From positions 1 to 57,404 of the forward strand of contig WYBM01000047.1 of the NCBI GenBank assembly GCA_011525915.1: a stretch of 57,404 bases of DNA. The letters are read 5' to 3'. Of the stretch, positions 43,782-52,440 are shown piece after piece (within the stretch, counting starts at the first letter, position 1; every line of letters starts with the position of its first letter). The position numbers and the translations under genes were made by a program. This DNA is from Ardenticatenaceae bacterium. GTDB taxonomy: Bacteria; Chloroflexota; Anaerolineae; Promineifilales; Promineifilaceae. A model generated the notes under the pieces. The model did not search any database. It was not told where the DNA came from and saw only the letters and a program-made list of their open reading frames with translations.

Positions 43782-45677
43782 CTATTTTCCCGCGCCGGCG
43801 GCGATTTCCATTAATTCTTGAATGCGTGGCAGCATATCAGCGGGGTTGGGATGCAGCCCCTCCTGCACCAGCGCACTGGCATACAATTGCTCAATGCTCA
43901 ATCGCAATAAGGGAGCATCAGGCTGCTCTGCGGCCAACCGGGACAAATCAGCAATGAGGGGATGGTTGCGGTTGATTTCTAAAATCTTCTTAGGAACTTC
44001 ATAGTCCTGGTTGAGCAGGCGCTGGATGCGGTGCATCTCCTTGTTGTGGCTATCTTTGGGGGAGACAAGCCGCACCGGGCTGTCTTTGAGTACCTTCGAT
44101 TCGCGCACCTCGGTAATGCGCTCGCCCAGTGTCGTCACACAGCGGCCAACAAAGCGGTTAAAGTCGGCTTCAGGCACGGCCGTCTCTGCTTCTGCCTCTG
44201 CTTCTGCCTCAGTCACATCCGGCAGCTCAATATCGGCCTCATCTACATTTTGTAAGGGCTTGCCCTGGTACTCACTCAACGACGGGGAAATCAGGGCATC
44301 CAGCGGGTCTACCCAATAGAGGACCTCCAGGTCACGCGCTTTAAAGGGATCAAGATGAGGGCTGTGGGCTACGGACGCGGCCGTATCACCCAATACAAAG
44401 TAAATTGCCTCTTGTGTTTCCGGCATCCGGGCCACATACTCATCCAGCGAAACCAACTTGCCATCTGACTTAGAAGACCGGTAACGGTACAGCGGCAGCA
44501 CATCTTCTTTGGCGGTGGGGTCAATGGCAATAGCTTCTTTGAACGCCCGGCCAAATTCTCGCCAGAACGCCTCATATTTTTCCGGTTCCTCTTGCCCCAG
44601 CTTTTTCAATTCGCGCAGGATGCGCCCCTTAAGTGTCTTGCCCAATTGAGCCATAAGCCGGTTATTTTGCACCGTTTCGCGGCTGACGTTCAGGGGCAGA
44701 TCTTCGGAGTCTACCACACCATCCACAAATTGCAGCCAGGGCGGCAGCAGGTCGGTGCAGTACTCCTGAATAAGGACATTATGGGAATAGAGCATCACAC
44801 CGGGGTCTTTGCGGGCGGCCAGAATGCCAGGCTCCCGCTTGCCAGGTACAAAGAGTAAGGCATGCACATTCACCGGCACATCAGTAGAAAAGTGAGCGGT
44901 GAGCAGCGGTTCTTCAAATTCCATGGTCATCTGGCGATAGAAGTTGAGGTAGTCATCATTTTCTACGTCAGACGGCCGTTGCCGCCATAAAGACTTTTGC
45001 TGGTTGGCCTGTGTCTCACCGATATAAATAGGATAACGCACAAAGTCTGAATGCTTCTTGATAATTTGTTTCAATTTCCATTCACTGGCAAACTCTTCGG
45101 CATCTTTACGCAGGGTAATATAAATTTCAGTGCCGCGATCCTCCTTTTCAGCCGGCTCTATGCGAAAAGAATCACTACCATCACACACCCAGGCAGCCGC
45201 TTTGGCCCGTTTCTTGTAACTGCGTGACACCACGCGCACCTCATCAGCCACCATAAAAACCGAATAGAAGCCCACGCCAAACTGCCCAATCAGGTCAGTG
45301 GCATCAAAGTGTGCCCCCTCTTCTACCTTGGACAAAAATTCACGCGCCCCCGACTGGGCAATGGTGCCCAGATTCTGCACCAATTCATCCTTTGTCATGC
45401 CAATGCCACTATCTTTGATGATGATTTGCTTCGGTTCACCTTCAGCCACTTCAGGTATCTCAATATGCATGGCCAGTTCCACATCATGGTCAAGTACATC
45501 CCGGTTCGTGAGCATCTCAAAATGCATGCGGGTTATCGCGTCAGAAGCATTGGAGATGAGTTCACGCAGGAAGATCTCCCGATCCTGGTACAAAGAGTGC
45601 ACCAGAATGTGCAGCACCTGCTTGATTTCAGCTTTAAAATTGTAGGAATCGGTTTGTGTTTTTTCTTGCGTAGTCAT
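43782..45677 (-). CDS. htpG: molecular chaperone HtpG (Hsp90)
   Basis: ATP-dependent cytosolic chaperone, 631 residues, near family length. GHKL ATPase domain 1-230: EIFLRELISNASDAITRMHF, the DSGIGMT loop, GTIAQSGAREF, and LIGQFGVGFYSVFMVADEV. Middle domain with YSHNVLIQEYCTDLLPPWLQFVDGVVDSEDLPLNVSRE, the Hsp90 signature region. The C-terminal dimer domain is preceded by an acidic insert (TEAEAEAEAETAVPEADF) of a kind not constant in the family. GAGGG eight bases before ATG 45677. Last gene of a minus-strand run starting at the HEAT protein; an 87-bp gap to the gluzincin gene leaves room for its own promoter. Confidence 0.96.
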   Translation of the reverse strand: MTTQEKTQTDSYNFKAEIKQVLHILVHSLYQDREIFLRELISNASDAITRMHFEMLTNRDVLDHDVELAMHIEIPEVAEGEPKQIIIKDSGIGMTKDELVQNLGTIAQSGAREFLSKVEEGAHFDATDLIGQFGVGFYSVFMVADEVRVVSRSYKKRAKAAAWVCDGSDSFRIEPAEKEDRGTEIYITLRKDAEEFASEWKLKQIIKKHSDFVRYPIYIGETQANQQKSLWRQRPSDVENDDYLNFYRQMTMEFEEPLLTAHFSTDVPVNVHALLFVPGKREPGILAARKDPGVMLYSHNVLIQEYCTDLLPPWLQFVDGVVDSEDLPLNVSRETVQNNRLMAQLGKTLKGRILRELKKLGQEEPEKYEAFWREFGRAFKEAIAIDPTAKEDVLPLYRYRSSKSDGKLVSLDEYVARMPETQEAIYFVLGDTAASVAHSPHLDPFKARDLEVLYWVDPLDALISPSLSEYQGKPLQNVDEADIELPDVTEAEAEAEAETAVPEADFNRFVGRCVTTLGERITEVRESKVLKDSPVRLVSPKDSHNKEMHRIQRLLNQDYEVPKKILEINRNHPLIADLSRLAAEQPDAPLLRLSIEQLYASALVQEGLHPNPADMLPRIQELMEIAAGAGK

Positions 45678-45764
45678 TGTTCTTCCCTCTTATCAATAAA
45701 TTTAAAATGTCACTATTTGCGAAAAATACGGCCGTAATCATAACCGACCCACGTTAGCATTTTA

Positions 45765-46973
45765 TTAGACCGGTTTAGGCCGCAAAATCAACAGCCCCAT
45801 GATAACGAAGCCACCCAGCAAGAGCAACAACCAGAGGCCATTTTGGCGCATAAAGTTCACCATGGCTGGTTGGGGCCGAGTGGCAGCCAGCCACTCATTC
45901 TCAAATTCGGCCAGGGATTGCTGCAGAGTGTCTGATACGGCCGTCTCACAATCTGCACCAGCCATAAAAGCCGCCGTCAGGTCACTGAGTGTGCGGCTGC
46001 CATAGCGCACCAACACAAACTGGACCAATGACGCACTTTGGGCAGAGGCCAGCGGCGTATGCTGGGCAGAAAAGGTGTGGCATAAATCATCCAGGGGGAT
46101 GGTAGCGTTTTGGGCCACGGCTGTTGCCAGCAGGGTGGCTTCAGCTTCATAGTCCCCTGCCAGCCACACTGCCACCCCCTCTTTAAACCAGGGGGGAATC
46201 GTCTCATAGTGCGGTCCGGCCACCTGATAAAGCCAGAAATGCGCCAACTCGTGGGGCAGCGGGCGGCGTAAATCCTCGTAAGCGGTTTTGCTGTTCACGG
46301 CCGTGACCATGACCACCCCCAGCGCCGGGTCCACGTGCGCCTGTGCCCAATCGTGCCCATTTAGCCGCAAGGCGGCCCGCAGTTCGGCCGCTGAAGGGTA
46401 TAAAAAAACAGTCAGGGAGACCCCCGCCGGCAGGGGCGCCAGCGCTTTCAGCCGGGGCAATGTTTCTTTGATAATCTGGTAAGCTACTTCCCCTGTTACC
46501 AGGGCTTCACCCGTCCAGTAAATGGTCACGGCCGTACCGCCTTCATCGGCTATCAACTCCTGCCAGTTAAAGCGGTCATCCTGGTACGTTACGGTTTGGG
46601 CGGGCACGGGAATCAGCCGGCCATCTGCTGTTTCTATCTGCCACCAATAGGTGATGGTGGTTAACGGCGCCAACCGCACCGGCTGCGGTTCTTGTATGTA
46701 CCTGGCCACGACCATACCATCTTTTATCTGTGTCAAAGCCACCCCTACCGACCGGGGGGCAGCGGCGTCAGCCGTTTGAAAAAAGAGGGTGACAGTTTCC
46801 AGGTGCAGGTCGGTCACGGCCGTGAGTGAGAACTCTATCTTTTGCCCAAACGTTACCGCCGCCTCAGACGTAAACTGGCCGCCTTGCGCCCACGCCGGGG
46901 GTGGTACAGGCAATCCCCACCCTAAAAGCAAACCTAAAACCATCATCAAGAGAACATTTACGGGCCGCAGCAC
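45765..46973 (-). CDS. exported gluzincin-type metallopeptidase (peptidase MA-like)
   Basis: 402 residues. Signal peptide MLRPVNVLLMMVLGLLLGWG... ending near AWAQG; a beta domain (about 30-140); a metallopeptidase domain (about 160-350) with the zinc site HELAHFW (HExxH) near residue 237 and the third ligand probably Glu in WFKEGVAVWLAGD about 22 residues on, as in gluzincins of the MA clan; and a C-terminal membrane helix (LWLLLLLGGFVIMGLLIL) followed by a short basic tail. So it is anchored with its active domain outside. The ATG is one base from the stop of the AEC carrier gene upstream, so they are co-transcribed. Substrate unknown. Confidence 0.82.
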   Translation of the reverse strand: MLRPVNVLLMMVLGLLLGWGLPVPPPAWAQGGQFTSEAAVTFGQKIEFSLTAVTDLHLETVTLFFQTADAAAPRSVGVALTQIKDGMVVARYIQEPQPVRLAPLTTITYWWQIETADGRLIPVPAQTVTYQDDRFNWQELIADEGGTAVTIYWTGEALVTGEVAYQIIKETLPRLKALAPLPAGVSLTVFLYPSAAELRAALRLNGHDWAQAHVDPALGVVMVTAVNSKTAYEDLRRPLPHELAHFWLYQVAGPHYETIPPWFKEGVAVWLAGDYEAEATLLATAVAQNATIPLDDLCHTFSAQHTPLASAQSASLVQFVLVRYGSRTLSDLTAAFMAGADCETAVSDTLQQSLAEFENEWLAATRPQPAMVNFMRQNGLWLLLLLGGFVIMGLLILRPKPV

Positions 46974-46974
46974 T

Positions 46975-47964
46975 TTACAATCCTAACAGTGAAATTACCG
47001 TAGCAATGGTTAACGGGCTAAGAAACGTAGCCAGAACCACGATACTTGTAACCGCTGGCGGTGCCAGGTCAAATTCAGTGGCCAGAATAATGACAAAAAC
47101 CGCCGGGGGCATGCTGGCTTCTATAATAGCAACCGAACGGTTTAACCCGGTCAACCCCATCAATCCAGCTACAAAAACAGCCAGCAATGGGCCCACCAGC
47201 AAGCGCAAGGAAATGGCTGGCAATACCAGCCGCCATGAAGGTTTATCTTCCGGTATATTACCCATATCTGCAATCTGCATACCCAATACAATAAGCAGCA
47301 CAGGAATCGCCGCGGCGCCGGCGATCTCTATCGCCCGCATCAGGGGCGCAGGCAATGTCAACTGCCAATGATAAACGGCTACGGCAGCCACAGCTGCATA
47401 CACTGCCGGAAACGTAAGTAATTGCCGCAAGGCGCGTCCCAGAGACAGTTGCCCGCTAGAGGCAATAAATATGCCCAGGGTGTATACCAACATTGAAGAG
47501 GTAAGAAAGTAGACAACGGCCCGTGCTAACCCATCATTGCCATAACGAAGCTGGTTAAGCGTCATGCCATAATTGCCGCCGTTAACAAACATGATGAGAA
47601 TAAGAAGCGCGGCCGTATCCCGGCGTGGCAGGCGCAGCAACCGGGCAGCCATCAGACCAACAAACCCCATACTTCCAACCGTGATCACGGTAAAAACAAC
47701 AATGTCCAACAGCTCCTGACCCGGTATTTTGGAGTTAACCAGAGAAGAAAAAGCCAGGCAAGGGCTGAAACAATTTAAGACCAAGCTGGAAAGCGTCTGT
47801 TTATCCAGATGCTTCCAGCGCTGCAGCCCATAACCAAAGGCAGCCACTATAAAAATGGGAAGAATATTTTGGGTGATGACGCTAAGAATATTGCCCAAGA
47901 TGCCTGTCCGTATCAAGATGTCGTTTATGGATACACCAACAAACGCCACCTTATTTTCAGACAA
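46975..47964 (-). CDS. auxin-efflux-carrier (AEC) family transporter
   Basis: 329 residues with about ten membrane helices in two five-helix halves, the AEC/BASS-like fold. Typical places are the first helix ILPIFIVAAFGYGLQRW, FVNGGNYGMTLNQLRYG at the cross-over with its conserved Asn-Gly-Gly-Asn, and PVLLIVLGMQIAD in the second half. Bacterial members move organic acids or malonate-like anions; the substrate is unknown. As translated the start is TTG 47964, five bases after the HEAT gene stop. No strong ribosome site is seen, and a start a few codons later (GTG) is possible. Sits inside a tight run: HEAT protein, AEC carrier, membrane metallopeptidase, HtpG. Confidence 0.85.
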   Translation of the reverse strand: MSENKVAFVGVSINDILIRTGILGNILSVITQNILPIFIVAAFGYGLQRWKHLDKQTLSSLVLNCFSPCLAFSSLVNSKIPGQELLDIVVFTVITVGSMGFVGLMAARLLRLPRRDTAALLILIMFVNGGNYGMTLNQLRYGNDGLARAVVYFLTSSMLVYTLGIFIASSGQLSLGRALRQLLTFPAVYAAVAAVAVYHWQLTLPAPLMRAIEIAGAAAIPVLLIVLGMQIADMGNIPEDKPSWRLVLPAISLRLLVGPLLAVFVAGLMGLTGLNRSVAIIEASMPPAVFVIILATEFDLAPPAVTSIVVLATFLSPLTIATVISLLGL

Positions 47965-47969
47965 AAAGA

Positions 47970-48944
47970 TTATCCGGGCAATTCGTCATCTGTGTGTTCA
48001 TCGTCATCCAAATCGAGGAGGAGCAATTCACCGGAAAAAAGGGACATTTCTTCCAAAGCGTCATCTATGGCTGCCAGCATTTCATCATCATCGGCTTCTT
48101 CATACAAGCGCATCAGAATATCGCCGGCAGTCTCACCGCCAATACGCCCCAACCCTTCAATAGCTGCCAGACGTACCTCATAATCATCATCCTCGGTCAG
48201 GCGTTCCAGGGGGGAGAGGGCATCGCCACTGCCCAGGTTGCCGGCGGCACGGGCGGCTTCAGCGCGCATTTCCGGATTAGGGTTGTCCATCTCCGCCAGC
48301 ACCGTGCCCAGCCAACGTTTGTCAGCACTACCACCCATGGCAAAAACGGCGCTGATTTGCATCTCGTCAATGCCGCTTTCATAGGCAGTGGTAATCAGGT
48401 CAGCCACACGAGGGTGGTTGGCCGCACCCAGCGCCTCCAGAGCTGCTTGTTTAATGAAAATAGGGGCATCTGCCTTATCATATTCAACCAGCAGCGCCTC
48501 AATGATCGACCCGGCAAAGCGGGCCGGAATCTGGCCCCATTCGGCCATCAAGACATAGTGAGAGAGGGCCGCGGCCGCGGCGGCCCGCACCTCTCCACTA
48601 CTGTCGGTCTGCATCAGGCGGGTAATGGGCGCAATCAGGCGGGTATCGGTGGCATCCCAGACACCATCCAGCGCAGCCACACGCACGGCCGCTTCCGCGT
48701 CTTCAAAAGCGTCACGGAAAATGGGGACAAAATCCACCACGTAATTGGCTTCAGTCAGGTCAGCCAGGTGTCGCATAAGGGTACGGCGGCGTTCAGCAGG
48801 CACGGCCGTCCACCGGGTGCGGAACTCTTCATAATCAGCCACAGCCATATCAGACAGCCGGTATAATAAATGAAGGGGCAGCGGATCCCTGGTAAACAGG
48901 GCATCAAGCACGCTGCTAAAGGGCAATGTTTCTTCTTCTTTCAT
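47970..48944 (-). CDS. HEAT-repeat protein
   Basis: 324 residues from ATG 48944 (a frame to 48977 exists, but MKEEETLPFS... is the natural N-terminus, with GAAGAG just before it). Soluble, acidic, and made of HEAT/PBS-lyase-like helix pairs of about 30 residues, e.g. AAVRVAALDGVWDATDTRLI, GEVRAAAAAALSHYVLM, FIKQAALEALGAANHPRVAD, PEMRAEAARAAGNLGSGDA and YEVRLAAIEGLGRIGGETA. It ends in a very acidic tail (LLLDLDDDEHTDDELPG). Such proteins are scaffolds for protein contacts and have no enzymatic motif. Head of the minus-strand run to HtpG; an intergenic heptamer-repeat palindrome lies just upstream. Confidence 0.83.
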   Translation of the reverse strand: MKEEETLPFSSVLDALFTRDPLPLHLLYRLSDMAVADYEEFRTRWTAVPAERRRTLMRHLADLTEANYVVDFVPIFRDAFEDAEAAVRVAALDGVWDATDTRLIAPITRLMQTDSSGEVRAAAAAALSHYVLMAEWGQIPARFAGSIIEALLVEYDKADAPIFIKQAALEALGAANHPRVADLITTAYESGIDEMQISAVFAMGGSADKRWLGTVLAEMDNPNPEMRAEAARAAGNLGSGDALSPLERLTEDDDYEVRLAAIEGLGRIGGETAGDILMRLYEEADDDEMLAAIDDALEEMSLFSGELLLLDLDDDEHTDDELPG

Positions 48945-48979
48945 TTTCTCTTCTTTAGGTGACAGCCATGTAACCAATA

Positions 48980-49070
48980 CCAGTATTCAGAAGTCAGTAA
49001 CCAGTGTTCAGTGGACATTGGCGGGCACCAGGCCCTACTGACCACTGACCACTGACCACTGACCACTGGT
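48980..49070. repeat. palindromic CAGT/ACTG heptamer repeat, copy A
   Basis: The left arm is built from CAGTATTCAGAAGTCAGTAA-type units, the right arm from repeated ACTGACC, with a G/C-rich centre (GGCGGGCACCAGGCCC). The arms can pair imperfectly over about 30 bp. Nearly the same sequence recurs at 54201-54292. Sits between the RseP-type gene and the HEAT gene. Confidence 0.75.
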
Positions 49071-49093
49071 ACGAGGCGGCTATCGCCGATAGG

Positions 49094-50161
49094 CTAAAAA
49101 ATCGGGTTTATAATGTCCTGCACAATCAACAGCACCATCAGGCCCAACAGTACCAGCATGCCTACCACATGAACCATACCTTCACGTTCTGGTTCAATAC
49201 GCCGGCCACGCACGGCTTCGATCAGCACAAATAAGATACGCCCACCGTCTAACGCCGGAATAGGCAGCAAGTTGGTAAACCCCAACGCAACGCTGATAAA
49301 GGCAGCCATATTCAGAATGGGAAACAGGGTGTTATTATTGACCGATGTTTCTGCGGCCTCGCCGGCGATCTGGCTAATGCCCACCACACTGACCGGCCGC
49401 GCTTCTTGTGGTGTAATTTCCCCGCTCACCAGCATGGCCGGCACCCGCACCGTCAGGAAAACAATCTCCCACACGGAAGTCGCCGCCTCCCGAGCCGCCT
49501 CTACCGGCCCACGAGTCAGACGGTCTCCCTGTGAGGAGAAACGCAAACCCACGCCAATGGGGCCTTCTACGGCGGCGTCAAATTCACCGGGCAGGCGCGG
49601 CACAACATGCAGCACCAATTCTTCACCCTGACGGTTTACCAGAATGGGGAGCTCTCGGCCCAGGTTGTCATTCACGATGGCAATGATGGTGCTGGAATTT
49701 TCCGCGCGTATCCCATCTATGGCCAGGATAATGTCACCTGATTGAATACCGGCAGCTTCCGCCGGTGAATTTGGATTAACCTGACTGATTTCCACGGCCG
49801 GGCTGCCAATCATGTAAGCAAACCAAAAGATCAGCATGGCCAACAGGAAGTTAGCAATGGCCCCGGCAGAAAGGACCAGCAGCCTGGCCCGTTTGGAAGC
49901 GCCAGCCAGGCCACCGGGCACAGTGGGGTCGTCTTCCCCTGCGGGGCGTACAAAACCACCCAAGGGTATCCAATTAAGGGAGTAAATGGTGCCATGACGC
50001 TCAAACAACTTAAGGGCACGCGGGGGAAAACCCAGGCCAAACTCCTCCACGCGAATGTTAGCCAGGCGCGCAGCCACAAAATGACCCAGCTCATGAACGA
50101 GGATGATAGGTGTTAAAACGATAAAAAAGGCACCAACAGACCACAATAGGGAGGAGGACAT
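49094..50161 (-). CDS. rseP: RseP-type site-2 metalloprotease (family M50)
   Basis: 355 residues. Intramembrane zinc protease that trims membrane-bound regulators such as anti-sigma factors. TM1 holds the active site HELGHFVAARLANI; then GFPPRALKLFERHGTIYSLNWIPLGGFV, a membrane helix (ANFLLAMLIFWFAYM), one PDZ domain (about 118-190; EAAGIQSGDIILAIDG), and a membrane segment with FTNLLPIPALDGGRILFVLIEAVRGRRI that supplies the Asp ligand; final TM at the C-terminus. One PDZ domain, as in Gram-positive relatives (E. coli RseP has two). AAGGA eight bases before the ATG. Follows the ABC ATPase gene on the same strand by 75 bp. No anti-sigma gene is seen in the window. Confidence 0.93.
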   Translation of the reverse strand: MSSSLLWSVGAFFIVLTPIILVHELGHFVAARLANIRVEEFGLGFPPRALKLFERHGTIYSLNWIPLGGFVRPAGEDDPTVPGGLAGASKRARLLVLSAGAIANFLLAMLIFWFAYMIGSPAVEISQVNPNSPAEAAGIQSGDIILAIDGIRAENSSTIIAIVNDNLGRELPILVNRQGEELVLHVVPRLPGEFDAAVEGPIGVGLRFSSQGDRLTRGPVEAAREAATSVWEIVFLTVRVPAMLVSGEITPQEARPVSVVGISQIAGEAAETSVNNNTLFPILNMAAFISVALGFTNLLPIPALDGGRILFVLIEAVRGRRIEPEREGMVHVVGMLVLLGLMVLLIVQDIINPIF

Positions 50162-50236
50162 ACGATTTTCCTTGTAAGTTTGATGAGAGGCATTATACGC
50201 CCGGCAGAGATGGGGAGCAATGACTAATGGTAAGAA

Positions 50237-51349
50237 CTAACTCCCTTCTAACGGTACTATTGACCTAGAAGACAGCACACATGTGATGTCGCTGCCCAGA
50301 GGAGGCAGGGCCACGGCCGTGTCAAATTCAAATTTTAGGCTGACGGGCAGTTGTGAACCCGGCGGTGGGTTCATTAAAAGTGTCGCTATCTGGTAGCGGC
50401 CGCGGAAAGAAACATCGGTCAGCAGTCCGGTGATGGTGGTGGCCGCCGAGCTGGCCGCGGTTGAGCCGGTGGCGGCCAGTGTGGCCGCTTCTGGCCTGAT
50501 AAGCAGCGTCACGGCATCCCCCGTCGCAAACCGCCGGGTGGCCGACACAGGCAGGTAGCCCACGGCCGTGTTTACGCACAGCGGCGCTACCCCTACCACT
50601 TCCCCCACCAGAATATTTTCCATGCCCAGAAAGCGGGCTACAAAAGAGGTTGCCGGATAACGGTACAACCTCTGTGGTGTGTCTACCTGCTCAATGCGCC
50701 CCTGGTCCATCACGGCCACCCGGTCAGCAATTGCAAAAGCCTCGGTCTGGTCATGGGTGACATACACGGCCGTCATGCCCCCCTGCTGCCCCACTATTTC
50801 CCCTGCGGCTTTTAAAATACGTCGCAGTTCCAGCATCAGCCGTTCACGCAAGGCGCGATCCAATGCGCCCAACGGCTCATCCAGCAGCAGCAGGCGCGGC
50901 GCCGGTGCCAGCGAGCGCGCCAGGGCCACACGCTGCTGCTCGCCACCGGAAAGCTCGTGGATTGGCCGTTCACCAAAACCGGCCAACCCTACCAACGCCA
51001 ATACCTGCGCCACACGGTTGTCTATTTGCGGCCGGGTCCACTTTTGCATACGCAGGCCAAAGGCTATGTTGTCATAGACATTTTTATGGGGAAAGAGCGC
51101 GTACTCTTGAAAGACAAAACCAAAGCCACGCTCATGGGGCGGTGTGTGGGTCAGGTCCTGGTTGCCCACCAGGACACGGCCGTTATCCGGCGGCGTCAAC
51201 CCGGCAATAATACGCAGCAGGGTGGTTTTGCCACAACCGCTTGGCCCCAACAAGACGAGGATCTCCCCCTCCGCCAGCGCCAGAGACACCTCAGCCAGCA
51301 CTGGTTTGCTCTCAAAAGCCTTCTTAATATCCTCTAACTGTACATACAT
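50237..51349 (-). CDS. ABC transporter ATP-binding protein, FbpC/PotA-like with TOBE domain
   Basis: 370 residues. Nucleotide-binding domain 1-240: Walker A GPSGCGKTT, Q-loop FVFQEYALFPH, signature LSGGEQQR, Walker B LLLLDEPLGALD, H-loop VTHDQ. The C-terminal ~120 residues form a TOBE-type regulatory domain (GMENILVGEVVGV..., LLIRPEAATL, TDVSFRGRYQIATLLM). This plan is that of importers for ferric iron, thiamine, spermidine or sulfate. The matching permease is plausibly the two-half protein at 33071-34738, 16 kb away on the other strand; this pairing is inferred. Its neighbours are a CBM9-like protein (34 bp upstream) and RseP. Only a weak ribosome site is seen before ATG 51349. Confidence 0.9.
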   Translation of the reverse strand: MYVQLEDIKKAFESKPVLAEVSLALAEGEILVLLGPSGCGKTTLLRIIAGLTPPDNGRVLVGNQDLTHTPPHERGFGFVFQEYALFPHKNVYDNIAFGLRMQKWTRPQIDNRVAQVLALVGLAGFGERPIHELSGGEQQRVALARSLAPAPRLLLLDEPLGALDRALRERLMLELRRILKAAGEIVGQQGGMTAVYVTHDQTEAFAIADRVAVMDQGRIEQVDTPQRLYRYPATSFVARFLGMENILVGEVVGVAPLCVNTAVGYLPVSATRRFATGDAVTLLIRPEAATLAATGSTAASSAATTITGLLTDVSFRGRYQIATLLMNPPPGSQLPVSLKFEFDTAVALPPLGSDITCVLSSRSIVPLEGS

Positions 51350-51383
51350 GAAGCAAACTCTAAGGTGATGTGGAGATAGCGGC

Positions 51384-52286
51384 TTACGGCTCCAATTCTA
51401 ACGCCCCCCAACTGCCAGGGTCCAACCATTTTCGGGAGGGTATATGAGAGAGCATAAGTTCCTGCACGGCCGTGCCCGGCGTGTCTAGATCATTAATGCT
51501 AAACGCGGCGCCCAGCACCAGGCCCGCAGCCGCCTGCAGGCCCAGGTCTGACCAGGGAATGGCTATTTCTACGTCATAACCTGCGGCCGTTTCCATGGCG
51601 GCTACTCTGGCGCCTGAGCCGATAAAATCATTCATTACCCCCTGAGCGTCACCACGAAAACGAAAGGCGCCAGGCGGCCGGTCAGCAAAATTACCGGGGG
51701 AAATGATGTACTGATAATCATCGCCGTTGACGCCAGGGCCCTCATTGGCCTGCAGGTTGGTGTCGAATTGTAGTTCCAGGCTATCCCCCAGGTAAGCCAG
51801 CCTGGGTTCGCGGGTTTGCACATGAACGTCATCGGTGACGGCTACTGCCAGGTACAAATGCTGGTCATCCCACCCAACCCGCCAGAAGGATTCCACGTCC
51901 ATGGTGCCATTCCAGGAAGCTTCTTGCTCCACAATATACCTGGCGGTGAAGGAGGGTATTTGGCCCCATTCCACCAGGCTGCCGTCAATGGCAGGCGCAG
52001 CAGCCAGGCGCACGGCCGTCACAAGACCGTCTGGGGCTGCGGCGGCTAACGTTACCGTGGCCGCCGGGGCCGTGATGGTGGTGGCCACGGCCGTGGGCAG
52101 GGGTGTCAGAGGCGGTGGCAGCGATGGGCTCGCCCTACGGTCTGTACGTGCCATAAAGATCACCACGGCGCTTACCAGCGTCACCGTCACACAAGACAGC
52201 ACCAGAACGCCCAGACCCACAACCAGCCAGCTTAGAGGGACGGTGGACAAAGAAAATCCGCTGTTTTGGTCATCTGGTGTTTGCAT
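51384..52286 (-). CDS. membrane-anchored CBM9-like domain protein
   Basis: 300 residues. One membrane helix near the N-terminus (about 18-43; LVVGLGVLVLSCVTVTLVSAVV) orients the rest outward, followed by a Pro/Thr/Ala linker. Residues about 90-300 match the family-9 carbohydrate-binding fold: AAPAIDGSLVEWGQI, FWRVGWDDQHLYLAVAVTDD, YLGDSLELQFDTN, GYDVEIAIPWSDLGL and LGAAFSINDLD. Such domains bind sugars or heme in exported enzymes and cytochromes; here no enzyme is attached. Same strand as the ABC ATPase, 34 bp downstream, so possibly one operon. No clear ribosome site before the ATG. Confidence 0.8.
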   Translation of the reverse strand: MQTPDDQNSGFSLSTVPLSWLVVGLGVLVLSCVTVTLVSAVVIFMARTDRRASPSLPPPLTPLPTAVATTITAPAATVTLAAAAPDGLVTAVRLAAAPAIDGSLVEWGQIPSFTARYIVEQEASWNGTMDVESFWRVGWDDQHLYLAVAVTDDVHVQTREPRLAYLGDSLELQFDTNLQANEGPGVNGDDYQYIISPGNFADRPPGAFRFRGDAQGVMNDFIGSGARVAAMETAAGYDVEIAIPWSDLGLQAAAGLVLGAAFSINDLDTPGTAVQELMLSHIPSRKWLDPGSWGALELEP

Positions 52287-52346
52287 GGTTGATCAGTAGT
52301 TCTCTATGTCAAGAAGGCCTGTCAGGTGTTTAAAAGTACGTACTTT

Positions 52347-52406
52347 TGGTAGGGGCGACCGTTGTGGTCGCCCTGAGCTGGGGCAGGCACAAGAGCTGCC
52401 CCTATA
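52347..52406 (+). repeat. dispersed double-hairpin intergenic repeat, copy 2
   Basis: GGTAGGGGCGACCG then TTGTGGTCGCCC, then GGGGCAGGCACAAG and GAGCTGCCCC: two imperfect hairpins, the same layout as 21415-21474 read in reverse. It lies between the GlnRS and CBM9-like genes and may act as a terminator. Confidence 0.65.
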
Positions 52407-52440
52407 AAAGGGCATAAAACTTCTGAAACAGTGTAATCCT

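Noticed and set aside
47994..48866. 290-aa frame on the plus strand opposite the HEAT protein, and a 315-aa one opposite sufS
   Set aside because: Low-complexity shadows of well-supported genes, with no start signals or families.
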